From Winogradskyella helgolandensis (GTDB taxonomy: Bacteria; Bacteroidota; Bacteroidia; Flavobacteriales; Flavobacteriaceae): a DNA stretch of 64,000 nucleotides. Shown one piece after another: positions 42,440 through 50,170 of this stretch (positions are counted from its first letter, which is position 1; each line of letters begins with the position of its first letter). The notes under the pieces are model-generated. The model made no database searches. It was not told the DNA's origin and worked only from the letters and a program-made list of their open reading frames with translations. The stretch lies in NCBI RefSeq assembly GCF_013404085.1, contig NZ_JABFHO010000001.1, forward strand, positions 744,001 to 808,000, written 5' to 3'. The translations under genes were made by a program, and so were the position numbers.

Positions 42440-43186
42440 ATGGAAAAACAAATGCATTTAGCAGCTCAATATTTAGCTGCAGCAGGAATAAGCTTTTTAG
42501 AAAAAAAACCAGACGATAGCCATACTAACTTAGGGTTTGATAAAGAAAATGGAAGTCTTTGTACGCATACACTTTCAGAGAATGGAGATCAATTATGTTT
42601 AGATTATGAAAAGTTCGCATTACAATGGAAATCTAATAAAGGCACTACAACTTTTGAGTTAGATGGTGCTATGCATGCTGAAGTTTTAAGTTGGCTGACG
42701 GACACGACTAAAGCCCATTTAAATAAAACATATCATTACGCATTTCACTACGATTTACCTTATGCAATCGACAATTCTTTTACGTTTGAATTGTTAGATT
42801 CTGACCAACTGAATGCACTCAAAAACCTACGTGTTTTAGCACAATCAATTCTTGAAAAAATAGATCAAAACTATAATCTTAATACATCAATTAGAGTTTG
42901 GCCACATCACTTTGATTCTGGCATTTATAATGCATTACCCGATTCTGATATTACTATTGGATTAGGTTTAGCAATTCCTGATGCTATCAGCAACAAACAT
43001 TATTTATATATCTCTGGATACAAAAATGGTGGTACAATAGACACTTCACAATTACCGAAATTACCATCTGGAGAATGGAAATCTGGTGACTTTAAAGGTG
43101 CGGTTCTTAATGCAGATACAATCGTAGAATCTGAAGGTGTAACCTTTTTTGCAGAAGCAATTCATCAATTAAAGAACAACTCATAA
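42440..43186 (+). CDS. Protein of unknown function next to the Rieske-glutamate synthase gene
   Basis: A 248-residue soluble protein without signal peptide or membrane span. I do not recognise the family with certainty; the segments SIRVWPHHFDSGIY and ITIGLGLAIPDA look like conserved core motifs, the first reminiscent of the W-P-x-H-F-D pattern of DUF5996-like proteins. It begins 11 nt after the fusion gene stop, so the two are probably one transcript and may act together. Basic composition and length are ordinary. No catalytic motif can be assigned. Confidence 0.75.
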   Translation: MEKQMHLAAQYLAAAGISFLEKKPDDSHTNLGFDKENGSLCTHTLSENGDQLCLDYEKFALQWKSNKGTTTFELDGAMHAEVLSWLTDTTKAHLNKTYHYAFHYDLPYAIDNSFTFELLDSDQLNALKNLRVLAQSILEKIDQNYNLNTSIRVWPHHFDSGIYNALPDSDITIGLGLAIPDAISNKHYLYISGYKNGGTIDTSQLPKLPSGEWKSGDFKGAVLNADTIVESEGVTFFAEAIHQLKNNS

Positions 43187-43258
43187 TAAACACTATAGAC
43201 TTCTAGAATACAAAATTATTACTCACAATAGGTGTATTACTTATAAAATATCTAATTA

Positions 43259-43885
43259 ATGGGAGATAAATCAAAAGGGAAAGCTGAGGATCACTATTTA
43301 ATGGAAGAATTAAATATTGATAAAGACGCGTTAAAACAATTAAAAAAGAAATTAGCTAAAGTTGCACCAAGGTCTGAAAGAGGAGTAGAAACATTATTTA
43401 GATTATTATCTAAAAATCAGTATACTCTAAACACGATGATAGATACTAAATCAAATATTTTAATCTCCATAAACGCTTTAATTTTATCATTAATTCTAGG
43501 TACAGTAATGAGCCAATTAAGCACAGACCCTCATCTAATCTTTCCAGTAGTCATGATTTTGTTTACGAATCTAGCCTCAATTGCCTTTGCAATCTTTGCA
43601 ACACGTCCAGAATTAGTTCATGGAAAAAGTGAAACGAAAAACTTAATGTTTTACGGAAACTTTCGTGATATGGAAGAAGTTGAGTACGTCAATAACATTA
43701 CCAACTTAATGAATGAAGGCGATGAGTTATATAAGACCATTGCTACAGATACCTACCATTTAGGCAAAACGATTGACCGTAAATTTAAGTTACTTCGTAA
43801 ATCGTTTAATATTTTTTTAATTGGTATTATTTTATCCGTAATCGCATTTATAGGGTGTCATGTGTTTTTTGGAGGGATGATTTAA
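43259..43885 (+). CDS. DUF5706/PycTM-like membrane protein (Pycsar effector family)
   Basis: A 208-residue protein with a charged N-terminal helix (1-55), the segment NTMIDTKSNILISINALILS that begins the first span, spans at about 67-86, 92-114 and 183-205, and FATRPELVHGKSETKNLMFYG then YHLGKTIDRKFKLLR between them. This is the DUF5706 domain found as PycTM in cyclic-pyrimidine (Pycsar) phage defence and, in many Bacteroidota, fused behind an HD phosphohydrolase domain. Here no HD domain and no nucleotide cyclase gene are adjacent. Role in defence is therefore inference; it could be a housekeeping membrane protein. Confidence 0.78.
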   Translation: MGDKSKGKAEDHYLMEELNIDKDALKQLKKKLAKVAPRSERGVETLFRLLSKNQYTLNTMIDTKSNILISINALILSLILGTVMSQLSTDPHLIFPVVMILFTNLASIAFAIFATRPELVHGKSETKNLMFYGNFRDMEEVEYVNNITNLMNEGDELYKTIATDTYHLGKTIDRKFKLLRKSFNIFLIGIILSVIAFIGCHVFFGGMI

Positions 43886-43953
43886 TTTTTAAGCAAAGCT
43901 ATTTTAGCTTCAGAAGTACTATGAAAAATTAAAGTTTAAAACTTCTACTCCAT

Positions 43954-43987
43954 AAAAAAAGCCCTACATCTCTGTAAGGCTTTTTTT
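43954..43987 (-). terminator. Bidirectional terminator between DUF5706 gene and tRNA
   Basis: Stem AAAAAAAGCC-C-TACA / TGTA-A-GGCTTTTTTT with one C-A mismatch and a TCTC loop. It can end both the rightward DUF5706 transcript and the leftward tRNA. Confidence 0.85.
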
Positions 43988-43991
43988 GTTG

Positions 43992-44065
43992 TGGTCCCAC
44001 ATGGACTCGAACCATGGACCACCTGATTATGAGTCAGGTGCTCTAACCAACTGAGCTATAGGACC
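43992..44065 (-). tRNA. tRNA with CAT anticodon (elongator Met or Ile2)
   Basis: A 74-nt cloverleaf on the minus strand: acceptor GGTCCTA / TGGGACC, D arm GCTC/GAGC, anticodon stem CCTGA/TCAGG around CTCATAA (anticodon CAT), T arm CCATGG-TTCGAGT region, discriminator A. The initiator signature (three G-C pairs under the anticodon loop, unpaired 1-72) is absent. Elongator tRNA-Met and the lysidine-modified tRNA-Ile2 share the CAT anticodon and cannot be told apart safely by eye. CCA is not encoded. Confidence 0.9.
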
Positions 44066-44149
44066 ATTGACATTTGTCAATCTCTTTATTACTAAAGAGT
44101 GTGCAATATTACTACATATTTTAAAACTCTACAAGAAAAATAAACCGTT

Positions 44150-44554
44150 TTAATCCTTTATATCTTGACACAACTCAATTAAAACTCCATTTGTGGATTT
44201 TGGATGTAAAAAAGCAATCAATTTATTGTCCGCTCCTTGTTTTGGTTTCTTATGAATCATCGTAAAACCTTCTTTGGTTAAGCGTTCAATTTCCTTCTCA
44301 ATATCATCAACCGCAAAAGCAATATGATGCATCCCTTCTCCTTTTTTCTCTATGAATTTAGCAATCGGACTGTCTTCATCGGTTGCCTGAAGCAATTCAA
44401 TTTTATTTGGACCACATTTAAAAAATGACGTTTTTACCCCTTCGCTTTCAACATCTTCAATTTTATAATGCTCTTTTCCAAATAAGGCTTTAAAAAGGGA
44501 ATTCGATTTTTCAATGTCCTTAACAGCGATTCCTATATGTTCTATTTTCTTCAT
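44150..44554 (-). CDS. mce: Methylmalonyl-CoA epimerase
   Basis: A 134-residue vicinal-oxygen-chelate protein: KKIEHIGIAVKDIEKSNSLF at the N-terminus, the metal ligands H6, and H76 in GEGMHHIAFAVDDIEKEIER, and Glu in STNGVLIELCQ. It interconverts the (S)- and (R)-forms of methylmalonyl-CoA in propionate/succinate metabolism. Length and motifs match the family closely. The mutase genes are not adjacent. Confidence 0.93.
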   Translation of the reverse strand: MKKIEHIGIAVKDIEKSNSLFKALFGKEHYKIEDVESEGVKTSFFKCGPNKIELLQATDEDSPIAKFIEKKGEGMHHIAFAVDDIEKEIERLTKEGFTMIHKKPKQGADNKLIAFLHPKSTNGVLIELCQDIKD

Positions 44555-44670
44555 GAAAAATTTTTATTTTTTGTTCCCTTAAAAAAGGGAATATCCGTTT
44601 CAGTTTCCGCAAAAGCGAAAATCCCATTAATAATTTACACTCAAAAATAAGATAATCCTTAAATAACCTC

Positions 44671-44678
44671 TACTTTTG
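44671..44678 (+). promoter_or_regulatory. -7 promoter element for rbfA (TACTTTTG)
   Basis: Perfect TAnnTTTG match 25 nt before the rbfA ATG. No TTG at the standard distance was found. Confidence 0.5.
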
Positions 44679-44703
44679 CAGACGATTAGTTATTATAATC
44701 ATC

Positions 44704-45102
44704 ATGGAAGAATTTACACAAAGACAAAAGAAAATAGGAGGTATCCTCCAACAAGATTTAGCAGAGGTATTACAAAAAGCGGCTACCGATGGTGGTTTGC
44801 GTGGTGTAATCATATCCGTTAGTAAAGTAAATGTAACTACAGATCTGTCTGTGGCTAAAGTTTATCTTAGTATTTTTCCTAATAAAGAAGGAGAAACCTT
44901 ATTAGAAGGTATTAAATCTAACAAACCTTTAATTAGACACGAATTAGCAAAACGCACACGTCACCAATTGAGACGTATGCCACAATTAGAATTTTTTATC
45001 GATGATTCACTAGAATATATTGATGGTATTGAACGTTCATTAAAAGGAGAAGACAATCCATTAGAGAACCCAGACTTATTAGGCAAGCGTAAAAAATCTT
45101 AA
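44704..45102 (+). CDS. rbfA: 30S ribosome-binding factor A
   Basis: A 132-residue RbfA: QRQKKIGGILQQDLAEVLQK at the N-terminus, ISVSKVNVTTDLSVAKVYLS in the middle, and the KH-like end LAKRTRHQLRRMPQLEFFID followed by DDSLEYIDGIERSL. It helps mature the 16S rRNA 5' end of the small subunit, especially in the cold. It abuts the next gene: the TAA stop is followed at once by GTG of the permease, so the pair is translationally coupled. Confidence 0.95.
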   Translation: MEEFTQRQKKIGGILQQDLAEVLQKAATDGGLRGVIISVSKVNVTTDLSVAKVYLSIFPNKEGETLLEGIKSNKPLIRHELAKRTRHQLRRMPQLEFFIDDSLEYIDGIERSLKGEDNPLENPDLLGKRKKS

Positions 45103-46305
45103 GTGAATTTCCCTTTATATATAGCAAAACGTTACCTGTTTTCTAAAAGCAGTAACAATGCTATTAATATAATGACGTTGATTGCTTCAGGAGGAGTGAT
45201 TATTGCTTCAGCAGCACTATTTATTGTCCTATCTGTATTTGCGGGCTTAAAAGATTATAGTCTTAATTTTTCCACATTTGTCGATCCCGATTTAAAATTA
45301 ATTCCTTCAACAGGAAAGTCATTTCAATGGTCTGAAAAGGATAATGCTTCCCTCTTAAAAATTGAAGGTATTGCTGTATCTTCTGAAATCATAGAGGAAC
45401 GTATTTTCATTAAAACTGATAATAAAAACCAAATTGCCACATTAAAAGGCGTCGATAAAAATTACTCAAATGTTACTAGCATCGACTCTATGGTAACCAA
45501 AGGAAATTGGATCACTCCTAATAGCACTGAAGTTGTTTCTGGCTGGGGAATTTCTAATAATTTATCCTTTGGTGTTCTAGATTATATAAAGCCTCTTTCG
45601 TTTTACGTTCCTAAGGTTGGAAAAGGTCAAGCCACGTCTATTCAAGGGTATTATAATTCGGTTTATGTGACTAATGTTGGCCTATTTGATATCAATGAGC
45701 AGTTTAATAATAATTATGTGTTTTCAGATATTAAACTCGCTAAACAATTACTTAGTTACAAAGACGATCAACGCAGTGCTATTGAGATAAAATTGAATCC
45801 TGATGCGAATGAAGACCTTATCAGATCTCAAATTGAAACTGCCTTCGAAGGTAAATTCAATATAAAAAATAGAGCCGAATTGAATGATGCCTTATTCAAA
45901 ATGTTGAATACCGAAAACCTCGCTATTTACCTCATCTTCACTTTAGTGATTATTATTGCCTTATTCAATGTTATTGGTGCCATTATTATGATGATTTTGG
46001 ACAAGAAGAAATCACTCAACACCTTGTTTCATTTAGGTGCAGAAACCAAATCTATTAAGTCTATCTTTTTTCTACAAGGTAGTCTAATGACCATTGTAAG
46101 TGGGATTATTGGCGTTACAATAGGATTAATCATTGTTTTTTTACAGCAAAGTTTTGAGTTAGTAATGTTAACTCCAGACCTCGCTTATCCTGTTCGTCTT
46201 AGTTTCTTTAATGCCATCGTTGTTTTAGTAACAATTTTTGCTTTCGGTATTATGGCTTCTAAAATTGCTTCTCAACGCATTACACCTAGTTTAATAAAGA
46301 GTTAA
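45103..46305 (+). CDS. ABC transporter permease (LolC/FtsX-type lipoprotein release)
   Basis: A 400-residue membrane protein with an N-terminal span (IASGGVIIASAALFIVLSVF), a large periplasmic MacB-like domain (about 50-260) and three C-terminal spans with FtsX-type sequence (NLAIYLIFTLVIIIALFNVI, KSIFFLQGSLMTIVSG). It resembles the LolC/E permeases that free lipoproteins from the inner membrane for transport to the outer membrane, powered by a LolD ATPase encoded elsewhere. Start is GTG, directly abutting the rbfA stop; no other start fits without overlap. Confidence 0.88.
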   Translation: MNFPLYIAKRYLFSKSSNNAINIMTLIASGGVIIASAALFIVLSVFAGLKDYSLNFSTFVDPDLKLIPSTGKSFQWSEKDNASLLKIEGIAVSSEIIEERIFIKTDNKNQIATLKGVDKNYSNVTSIDSMVTKGNWITPNSTEVVSGWGISNNLSFGVLDYIKPLSFYVPKVGKGQATSIQGYYNSVYVTNVGLFDINEQFNNNYVFSDIKLAKQLLSYKDDQRSAIEIKLNPDANEDLIRSQIETAFEGKFNIKNRAELNDALFKMLNTENLAIYLIFTLVIIIALFNVIGAIIMMILDKKKSLNTLFHLGAETKSIKSIFFLQGSLMTIVSGIIGVTIGLIIVFLQQSFELVMLTPDLAYPVRLSFFNAIVVLVTIFAFGIMASKIASQRITPSLIKS

Positions 46306-46440
46306 TTTTTAAACGCGAATTTATAGTGATTTATTCGAATAGCTCAAGGGCTTAAACTGAGTTGTACGACGTTTACATGGAGATTAGCAGATAATAATTA
46401 AGAAGGCGATTTTTAAAAGTTATCATAATCAACTTATCCG

Positions 46441-46457
46441 CTTTGCGACTTTGCGAG
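46441..46457. repeat. Direct repeat of CTTTGCGA in intergenic DNA
   Basis: Two tandem copies of CTTTGCGA. It sits in the 257-nt stretch (46306-46562) between the permease and dusB, which otherwise holds only a weak ACTAGA/TCTAGT hairpin near 46501-46528 before a T-rich run. Small degenerate elements of this kind recur in Flavobacteria as I recall; no mobile element is shown. Confidence 0.3.
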
Positions 46458-46562
46458 AATTATAGTTGCACATCGTTATTCTGAGAAAAAACAAACCATA
46501 ACTAGAGTTTCCCTTTTTAGAATCTAGTTTTTGTTTTTATTGAAACTTAAGTTTAGCCTTTT

Positions 46563-47555
46563 CTACTCAAACTGATAATCAGAAAACTTGTCTAAAACTT
46601 CATCAAAAGCTGCGAAGACATCTTTAGAGTCGTCGCTTGTTACCATTTTCATGCGGTATTCTTTAAAGTGTGGAATTCCTTTGAAATAATTGGTATAATG
46701 TCTACGGGTTTCAAAAACACCAAGAACCTCACCTTTCCAATCAATAGCCATTTGTAAATGTCGTCTAGCGGCTTCTACACGTTCTGCTAATGAGATTGGT
46801 CCTAAATGTTCACCGGTTTCAAAAAAGTGCTTTACTTGTTTAAAAAACCATGGGTTTCCTATAGATGCGCGTCCAATCATAGCTCCATCTAAACCATAAG
46901 AATCACGCATTAACATCGCTTTTTCAGGCGTATCTACATCACCATTTCCAAACACAGGAATATGCATACGTGGATTATTCTTAACCTCCGCTATCGGTTT
47001 CCAGTCGGCATCACCTTTATACATTTGTGCTCTGGTTCTACCATGTATAGAAATTGCCTTACAACCTACATCTTGTAAACGTTCTGCAACCTCAACAATT
47101 TTAATAGAATCGTGATCCCAACCTAGCCTAGTTTTCACAGTTACTGGTAAATTAGTACGCTTTACCATTTCGGCAGTCAATTGTTCCATTAAACAGATAT
47201 CTTTTAAAATACCTGCTCCTGCTCCTTTTGATACTACTTTTTTAACCGGACAACCAAAATTGATATCAATAATATCTGGATTCGATTTTTCGACAATATC
47301 AATGGTTTGCAACATGCTTTCCATATTGGCTCCAAAAATCTGGATACCAACTGGCCGTTCTTTTTCGTAGATATCTAATTTCATAACGCTTTTTGCTGCG
47401 TTACGGATTAAGCCTTCACTAGATACAAACTCAGTATACACCACATCGGCTCCTTGTTCTTTACAAAGTGCTCTAAATGGTGGATCGCTTACATCTTCCA
47501 TAGGTGCTAAAAGCAATGGAAAGTCTGGTAATTCTATGTCGCCTATTTTAACCAA
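46563..47555 (-). CDS. dusB: tRNA-dihydrouridine synthase (DusB type)
   Basis: A 330-residue FMN-dependent TIM-barrel enzyme: PLLLAPMEDVSDPPFRALCK, the active-site INFGCPVKKVVSKGAGAGIL (C102), KTRLGWDHDS, ISIHGRTRAQMYKGDADW and VFGNGDVDTPEKAM. It reduces uridine in tRNA D loops to dihydrouridine. It is a single gene; the Cys and all phosphate-binding residues are in place. DusB is chosen over DusA/C by overall similarity, so the letter is less certain than the family. Confidence 0.92.
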   Translation of the reverse strand: MVKIGDIELPDFPLLLAPMEDVSDPPFRALCKEQGADVVYTEFVSSEGLIRNAAKSVMKLDIYEKERPVGIQIFGANMESMLQTIDIVEKSNPDIIDINFGCPVKKVVSKGAGAGILKDICLMEQLTAEMVKRTNLPVTVKTRLGWDHDSIKIVEVAERLQDVGCKAISIHGRTRAQMYKGDADWKPIAEVKNNPRMHIPVFGNGDVDTPEKAMLMRDSYGLDGAMIGRASIGNPWFFKQVKHFFETGEHLGPISLAERVEAARRHLQMAIDWKGEVLGVFETRRHYTNYFKGIPHFKEYRMKMVTSDDSKDVFAAFDEVLDKFSDYQFE

Positions 47556-47592
47556 GTGTATAAATTTTGATGCAAAATTAATGCTTTTTATT

Positions 47593-47630
47593 AAAAGACC
47601 TCACGGCTTGTAAAACCCGTGAGGTCATTA
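47593..47630 (-). terminator. Intrinsic terminator after the M28 peptidase gene
   Basis: Perfect stem GACCTCACGG / CCGTGAGGTC with a 10-nt loop, followed on the minus strand by TTTTAATAAAAAG, about 30 nt after the peptidase stop. Confidence 0.75.
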
Positions 47631-47658
47631 ATTTTAATTTGAATCCGCTAATTGATTC

Positions 47659-48903
47659 TTAAAACTGAACTTTAGTTGCAATTTCTTCCTGTCCACGTTT
47701 CACGGTAATATCAGCTTCATCACCGTTGTCAAAAACAGATAAGGCACGCATGTAACTCATCATATCTGTAATAGTGCTATCCCCTAATTTAGTGACTACA
47801 TCTCCTTTTTGTAAACCTGCATTAAAAGCTGGTGTATCTTCGCGAGTGCCATCTATTCGCATGCCTTTTCCATCGTATAAATAATCTGGAACCACTCCTA
47901 ACCCCACTTTAAAACGTGGTGTTTCTTCACTTTCATTCTTTGTTTTTCGGAATGCCAATTCTCCATTATCATCCAAATCGTTAATAATATCGTAGATGTA
48001 ATCTGAAATTAAATCCATGCCTTCGTAATTCAACTTTTCAGCATCATCACCTGGTTTATGGTAATCTTCGTGCTGACCTGTAAAGAAATGTAACACCGGA
48101 ATGTCTATTAAATAAAAAGACGTGTGATCGCTAGGACCTACCCCACTTTCATTTTCTACAATTTTGAATTTATCATTATTAGATTTCAAGGTTTGCTTAA
48201 ATATTGGAGAGGTTCCTGTACCATAAACCGCTAAAGTACTATCCGCTTTCATTCTGCCAACCATATCCATATTTATCATGTAATTGATCGATTCAGCATC
48301 TAATGTTGGGTTTTTTGAAAAGTAATTAGAGCCTAATAATCCCATTTCTTCACCAGAAAACGCTAAAAATAAATAGTTGTTTTTGTCCTTAATTTCAGAC
48401 TGGTCATTTTTCACTTTTAACCGGCTTGCCAGATTTAGCATCACAGCCACTCCACTCGCATTATCATCAGCTCCGTTATGTATGGCTTTATCTTCACCAC
48501 GATATAAAGACCCTTCACCTCCAAAACCTAAATGATCGTAGTGTGCACCAATAACTATAGTAGTTTTAGCATTGTTGTCTATAAAACCAATGACATTATG
48601 ACCCGTAATGGTGCTGTCTGCATTGGTCGTAAATTCTACTTCACTGTGCGGATCTGTTTTAGGTTTGAACGAAAACGACTGTAAATACCCTTCCGTTCCT
48701 TTTGGTTGTACTCCAATTGCTTTAAAACGCTTAATAAGATATTCAGATGCTAAAACTTCACCTTGTGTTCCTGTTTGGCGACCTTCTAATTTATCATCAG
48801 CTAAAAATGCAACGTCTTCCTTTATGTTGTTTTCAGCAACTTTAGGTTCATTTTTACAAGATAGAAATCCTACTAAAATGAATAAAATCAATACTTTTTT
48901 CAT
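47659..48903 (-). CDS. M28-family zinc aminopeptidase lipoprotein with C-terminal PDZ domain
   Basis: A 414-residue lipoprotein (lipobox VGFLSC). The peptidase domain has the two-zinc ligands of M28: IGAHYDHLGFGG, HNGADDNASGVAV, LAFSGEEMGLLGSNY and GPSDHTSFYLIDIPVLHFFTG. The C-terminal part (about 325-410: VPDYLYDGKGMRI, PAFNAGLQKGDVVTKLG) is a PDZ domain that may bind substrates or partners. It probably trims peptides in the periplasm or on the cell surface. Confidence 0.9.
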   Translation of the reverse strand: MKKVLILFILVGFLSCKNEPKVAENNIKEDVAFLADDKLEGRQTGTQGEVLASEYLIKRFKAIGVQPKGTEGYLQSFSFKPKTDPHSEVEFTTNADSTITGHNVIGFIDNNAKTTIVIGAHYDHLGFGGEGSLYRGEDKAIHNGADDNASGVAVMLNLASRLKVKNDQSEIKDKNNYLFLAFSGEEMGLLGSNYFSKNPTLDAESINYMINMDMVGRMKADSTLAVYGTGTSPIFKQTLKSNNDKFKIVENESGVGPSDHTSFYLIDIPVLHFFTGQHEDYHKPGDDAEKLNYEGMDLISDYIYDIINDLDDNGELAFRKTKNESEETPRFKVGLGVVPDYLYDGKGMRIDGTREDTPAFNAGLQKGDVVTKLGDSTITDMMSYMRALSVFDNGDEADITVKRGQEEIATKVQF

Positions 48904-49003
48904 GTCAGAATATATTTTTAATGTTTTATGAGAAAGCAGTTTTGTAGTCGAACAGTGAATTATTTATCCGCAGTATTTCGTCGCGTATTTCACCATTAAA
49001 TCT

Positions 49004-49011
49004 TACTTTTG
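49004..49011 (+). promoter_or_regulatory. -7 promoter element for the PD40 lipoprotein gene (TACTTTTG)
   Basis: Perfect TAnnTTTG match 43 nt before the ATG, in the divergent region between the M28 and PD40 genes. Confidence 0.5.
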
Positions 49012-49054
49012 CACAAAATTAGGCATTAAATATCACTTATTATAATTCTTTATT

Positions 49055-50170
49055 ATGAACAGAATCATTGCAGTTTTAATTCTATTGGTTACGTTTTCAT
49101 CTTGTAAAAATGACCGCTCTAAAACATCTGACGGAACCGTTGAAACAACATCGGGTGCTACTAAAAAATATGATTCTTTAATCTACCCTGAAGAAACTTA
49201 TTTTAAGTCTATGAGACAAGTCACTTATGGTGGTGATAATGCTGAAGCCTATTGGAGTTTTGATGATAAACAATTGGTGTTTCAATCTAATAATGTTAAA
49301 TGGGATGTGGAATGCGATCAAATGTTTATAATGGATGCTAACCAAACCTTTACAGATAGTATTGCTCCACCAATGGTCAGTACAGGAAAGGGAAGAACAA
49401 CCTGTTCGTATTTTATGCCAGATAACAAGCATATTATTTATGCTTCTACACATCTCGGAGACGACGCTTGCCCTGATACACCAATGAAAAGAAACGGAAA
49501 GTACATTTGGCCAATCTATGATACCTACGATATTTTTGTAGCTGATTTAGAAGGTAATATTGTAAGCCAATTAACTAATGAAGTGGGTTATGATGCCGAA
49601 CCAACTGTATCTCCAAAAGGTGATAAAATTGTATTTACTTCAACTAGAAGTGGTGATTTAGAATTATACACCATGAATTTGGATGGTTCTGATGTTAAAC
49701 AAATTACTAATGAATTAGGTTATGATGGTGGAGCCTTCTTTTCACCAGATGGCAGTAAATTAATCTTTAGATCATCGCGTCCTAAAACAGAAGAAGAGAT
49801 TAAAGAATATAAAGATTTATTGGCTGAAGGCTTAGTTCAACCAACGCAAATGGAATTGTATATCTGTAATGCAGATGGGTCTGATTTACGTCAATTAACC
49901 GATTTAGGTAATGCCAATTGGAGTCCGTTTTTTCACCCTTCTGGTGAGAAGGTATTATTCTCTTCTAATTTTGAATCTGAACGCGGTTTTCCTTTCAACT
50001 TATACTTAATTGATATTGATGGAAAGAATTTAAAACGTGTTACACATAGTGAAACGTTTGATGCATTTCCGGTATTCTCTAATGATGGAAAATATTTAGT
50101 GTTTTCTTCTAATAGAAATAATGGTGGAGGACATGATACTAATTTGTTTATTGCAGAATGGCAAGATTAG
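49055..50170 (+). CDS. TolB-like beta-propeller lipoprotein (PD40/WD40-like repeats)
   Basis: A 371-residue lipoprotein (lipobox TFSSC, C17) with repeating propeller blades: AEAYWSFDDKQLVFQS, AEPTVSPKGDKIVFTSTRSG, GGAFFSPDGSKLIFRSSRP, WSPFFHPSGEKVLFSSN and AFPVFSNDGKYLVFSSNR. Each is the PD40 pattern (P-x-x-S-P-D-G-x-x-I-x-F-x-S-x-R) used for protein contacts, as in TolB and related exported proteins. There is no peptidase domain. Its last 4 nt overlap the convergent receptor gene. The binding partner is unknown. Confidence 0.9.
   Translation: MNRIIAVLILLVTFSSCKNDRSKTSDGTVETTSGATKKYDSLIYPEETYFKSMRQVTYGGDNAEAYWSFDDKQLVFQSNNVKWDVECDQMFIMDANQTFTDSIAPPMVSTGKGRTTCSYFMPDNKHIIYASTHLGDDACPDTPMKRNGKYIWPIYDTYDIFVADLEGNIVSQLTNEVGYDAEPTVSPKGDKIVFTSTRSGDLELYTMNLDGSDVKQITNELGYDGGAFFSPDGSKLIFRSSRPKTEEEIKEYKDLLAEGLVQPTQMELYICNADGSDLRQLTDLGNANWSPFFHPSGEKVLFSSNFESERGFPFNLYLIDIDGKNLKRVTHSETFDAFPVFSNDGKYLVFSSNRNNGGGHDTNLFIAEWQD

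Noticed and set aside
44566..44660. Small inverted repeats upstream of rbfA (GTTCCCTT / AAGGGAA region and the TTTCCGC...GCGAAA stretch)
   Set aside because: Short, AT-rich and without T tail or conserved riboswitch core; could be degenerate intergenic repeat, not enough to call a feature.
46306..46562. Possible gene or mobile element remnant between the LolC-like permease and dusB
   Set aside because: No frame of note, no terminal inverted repeats or target duplication seen; only a CTTTGCGA direct repeat and a weak hairpin.
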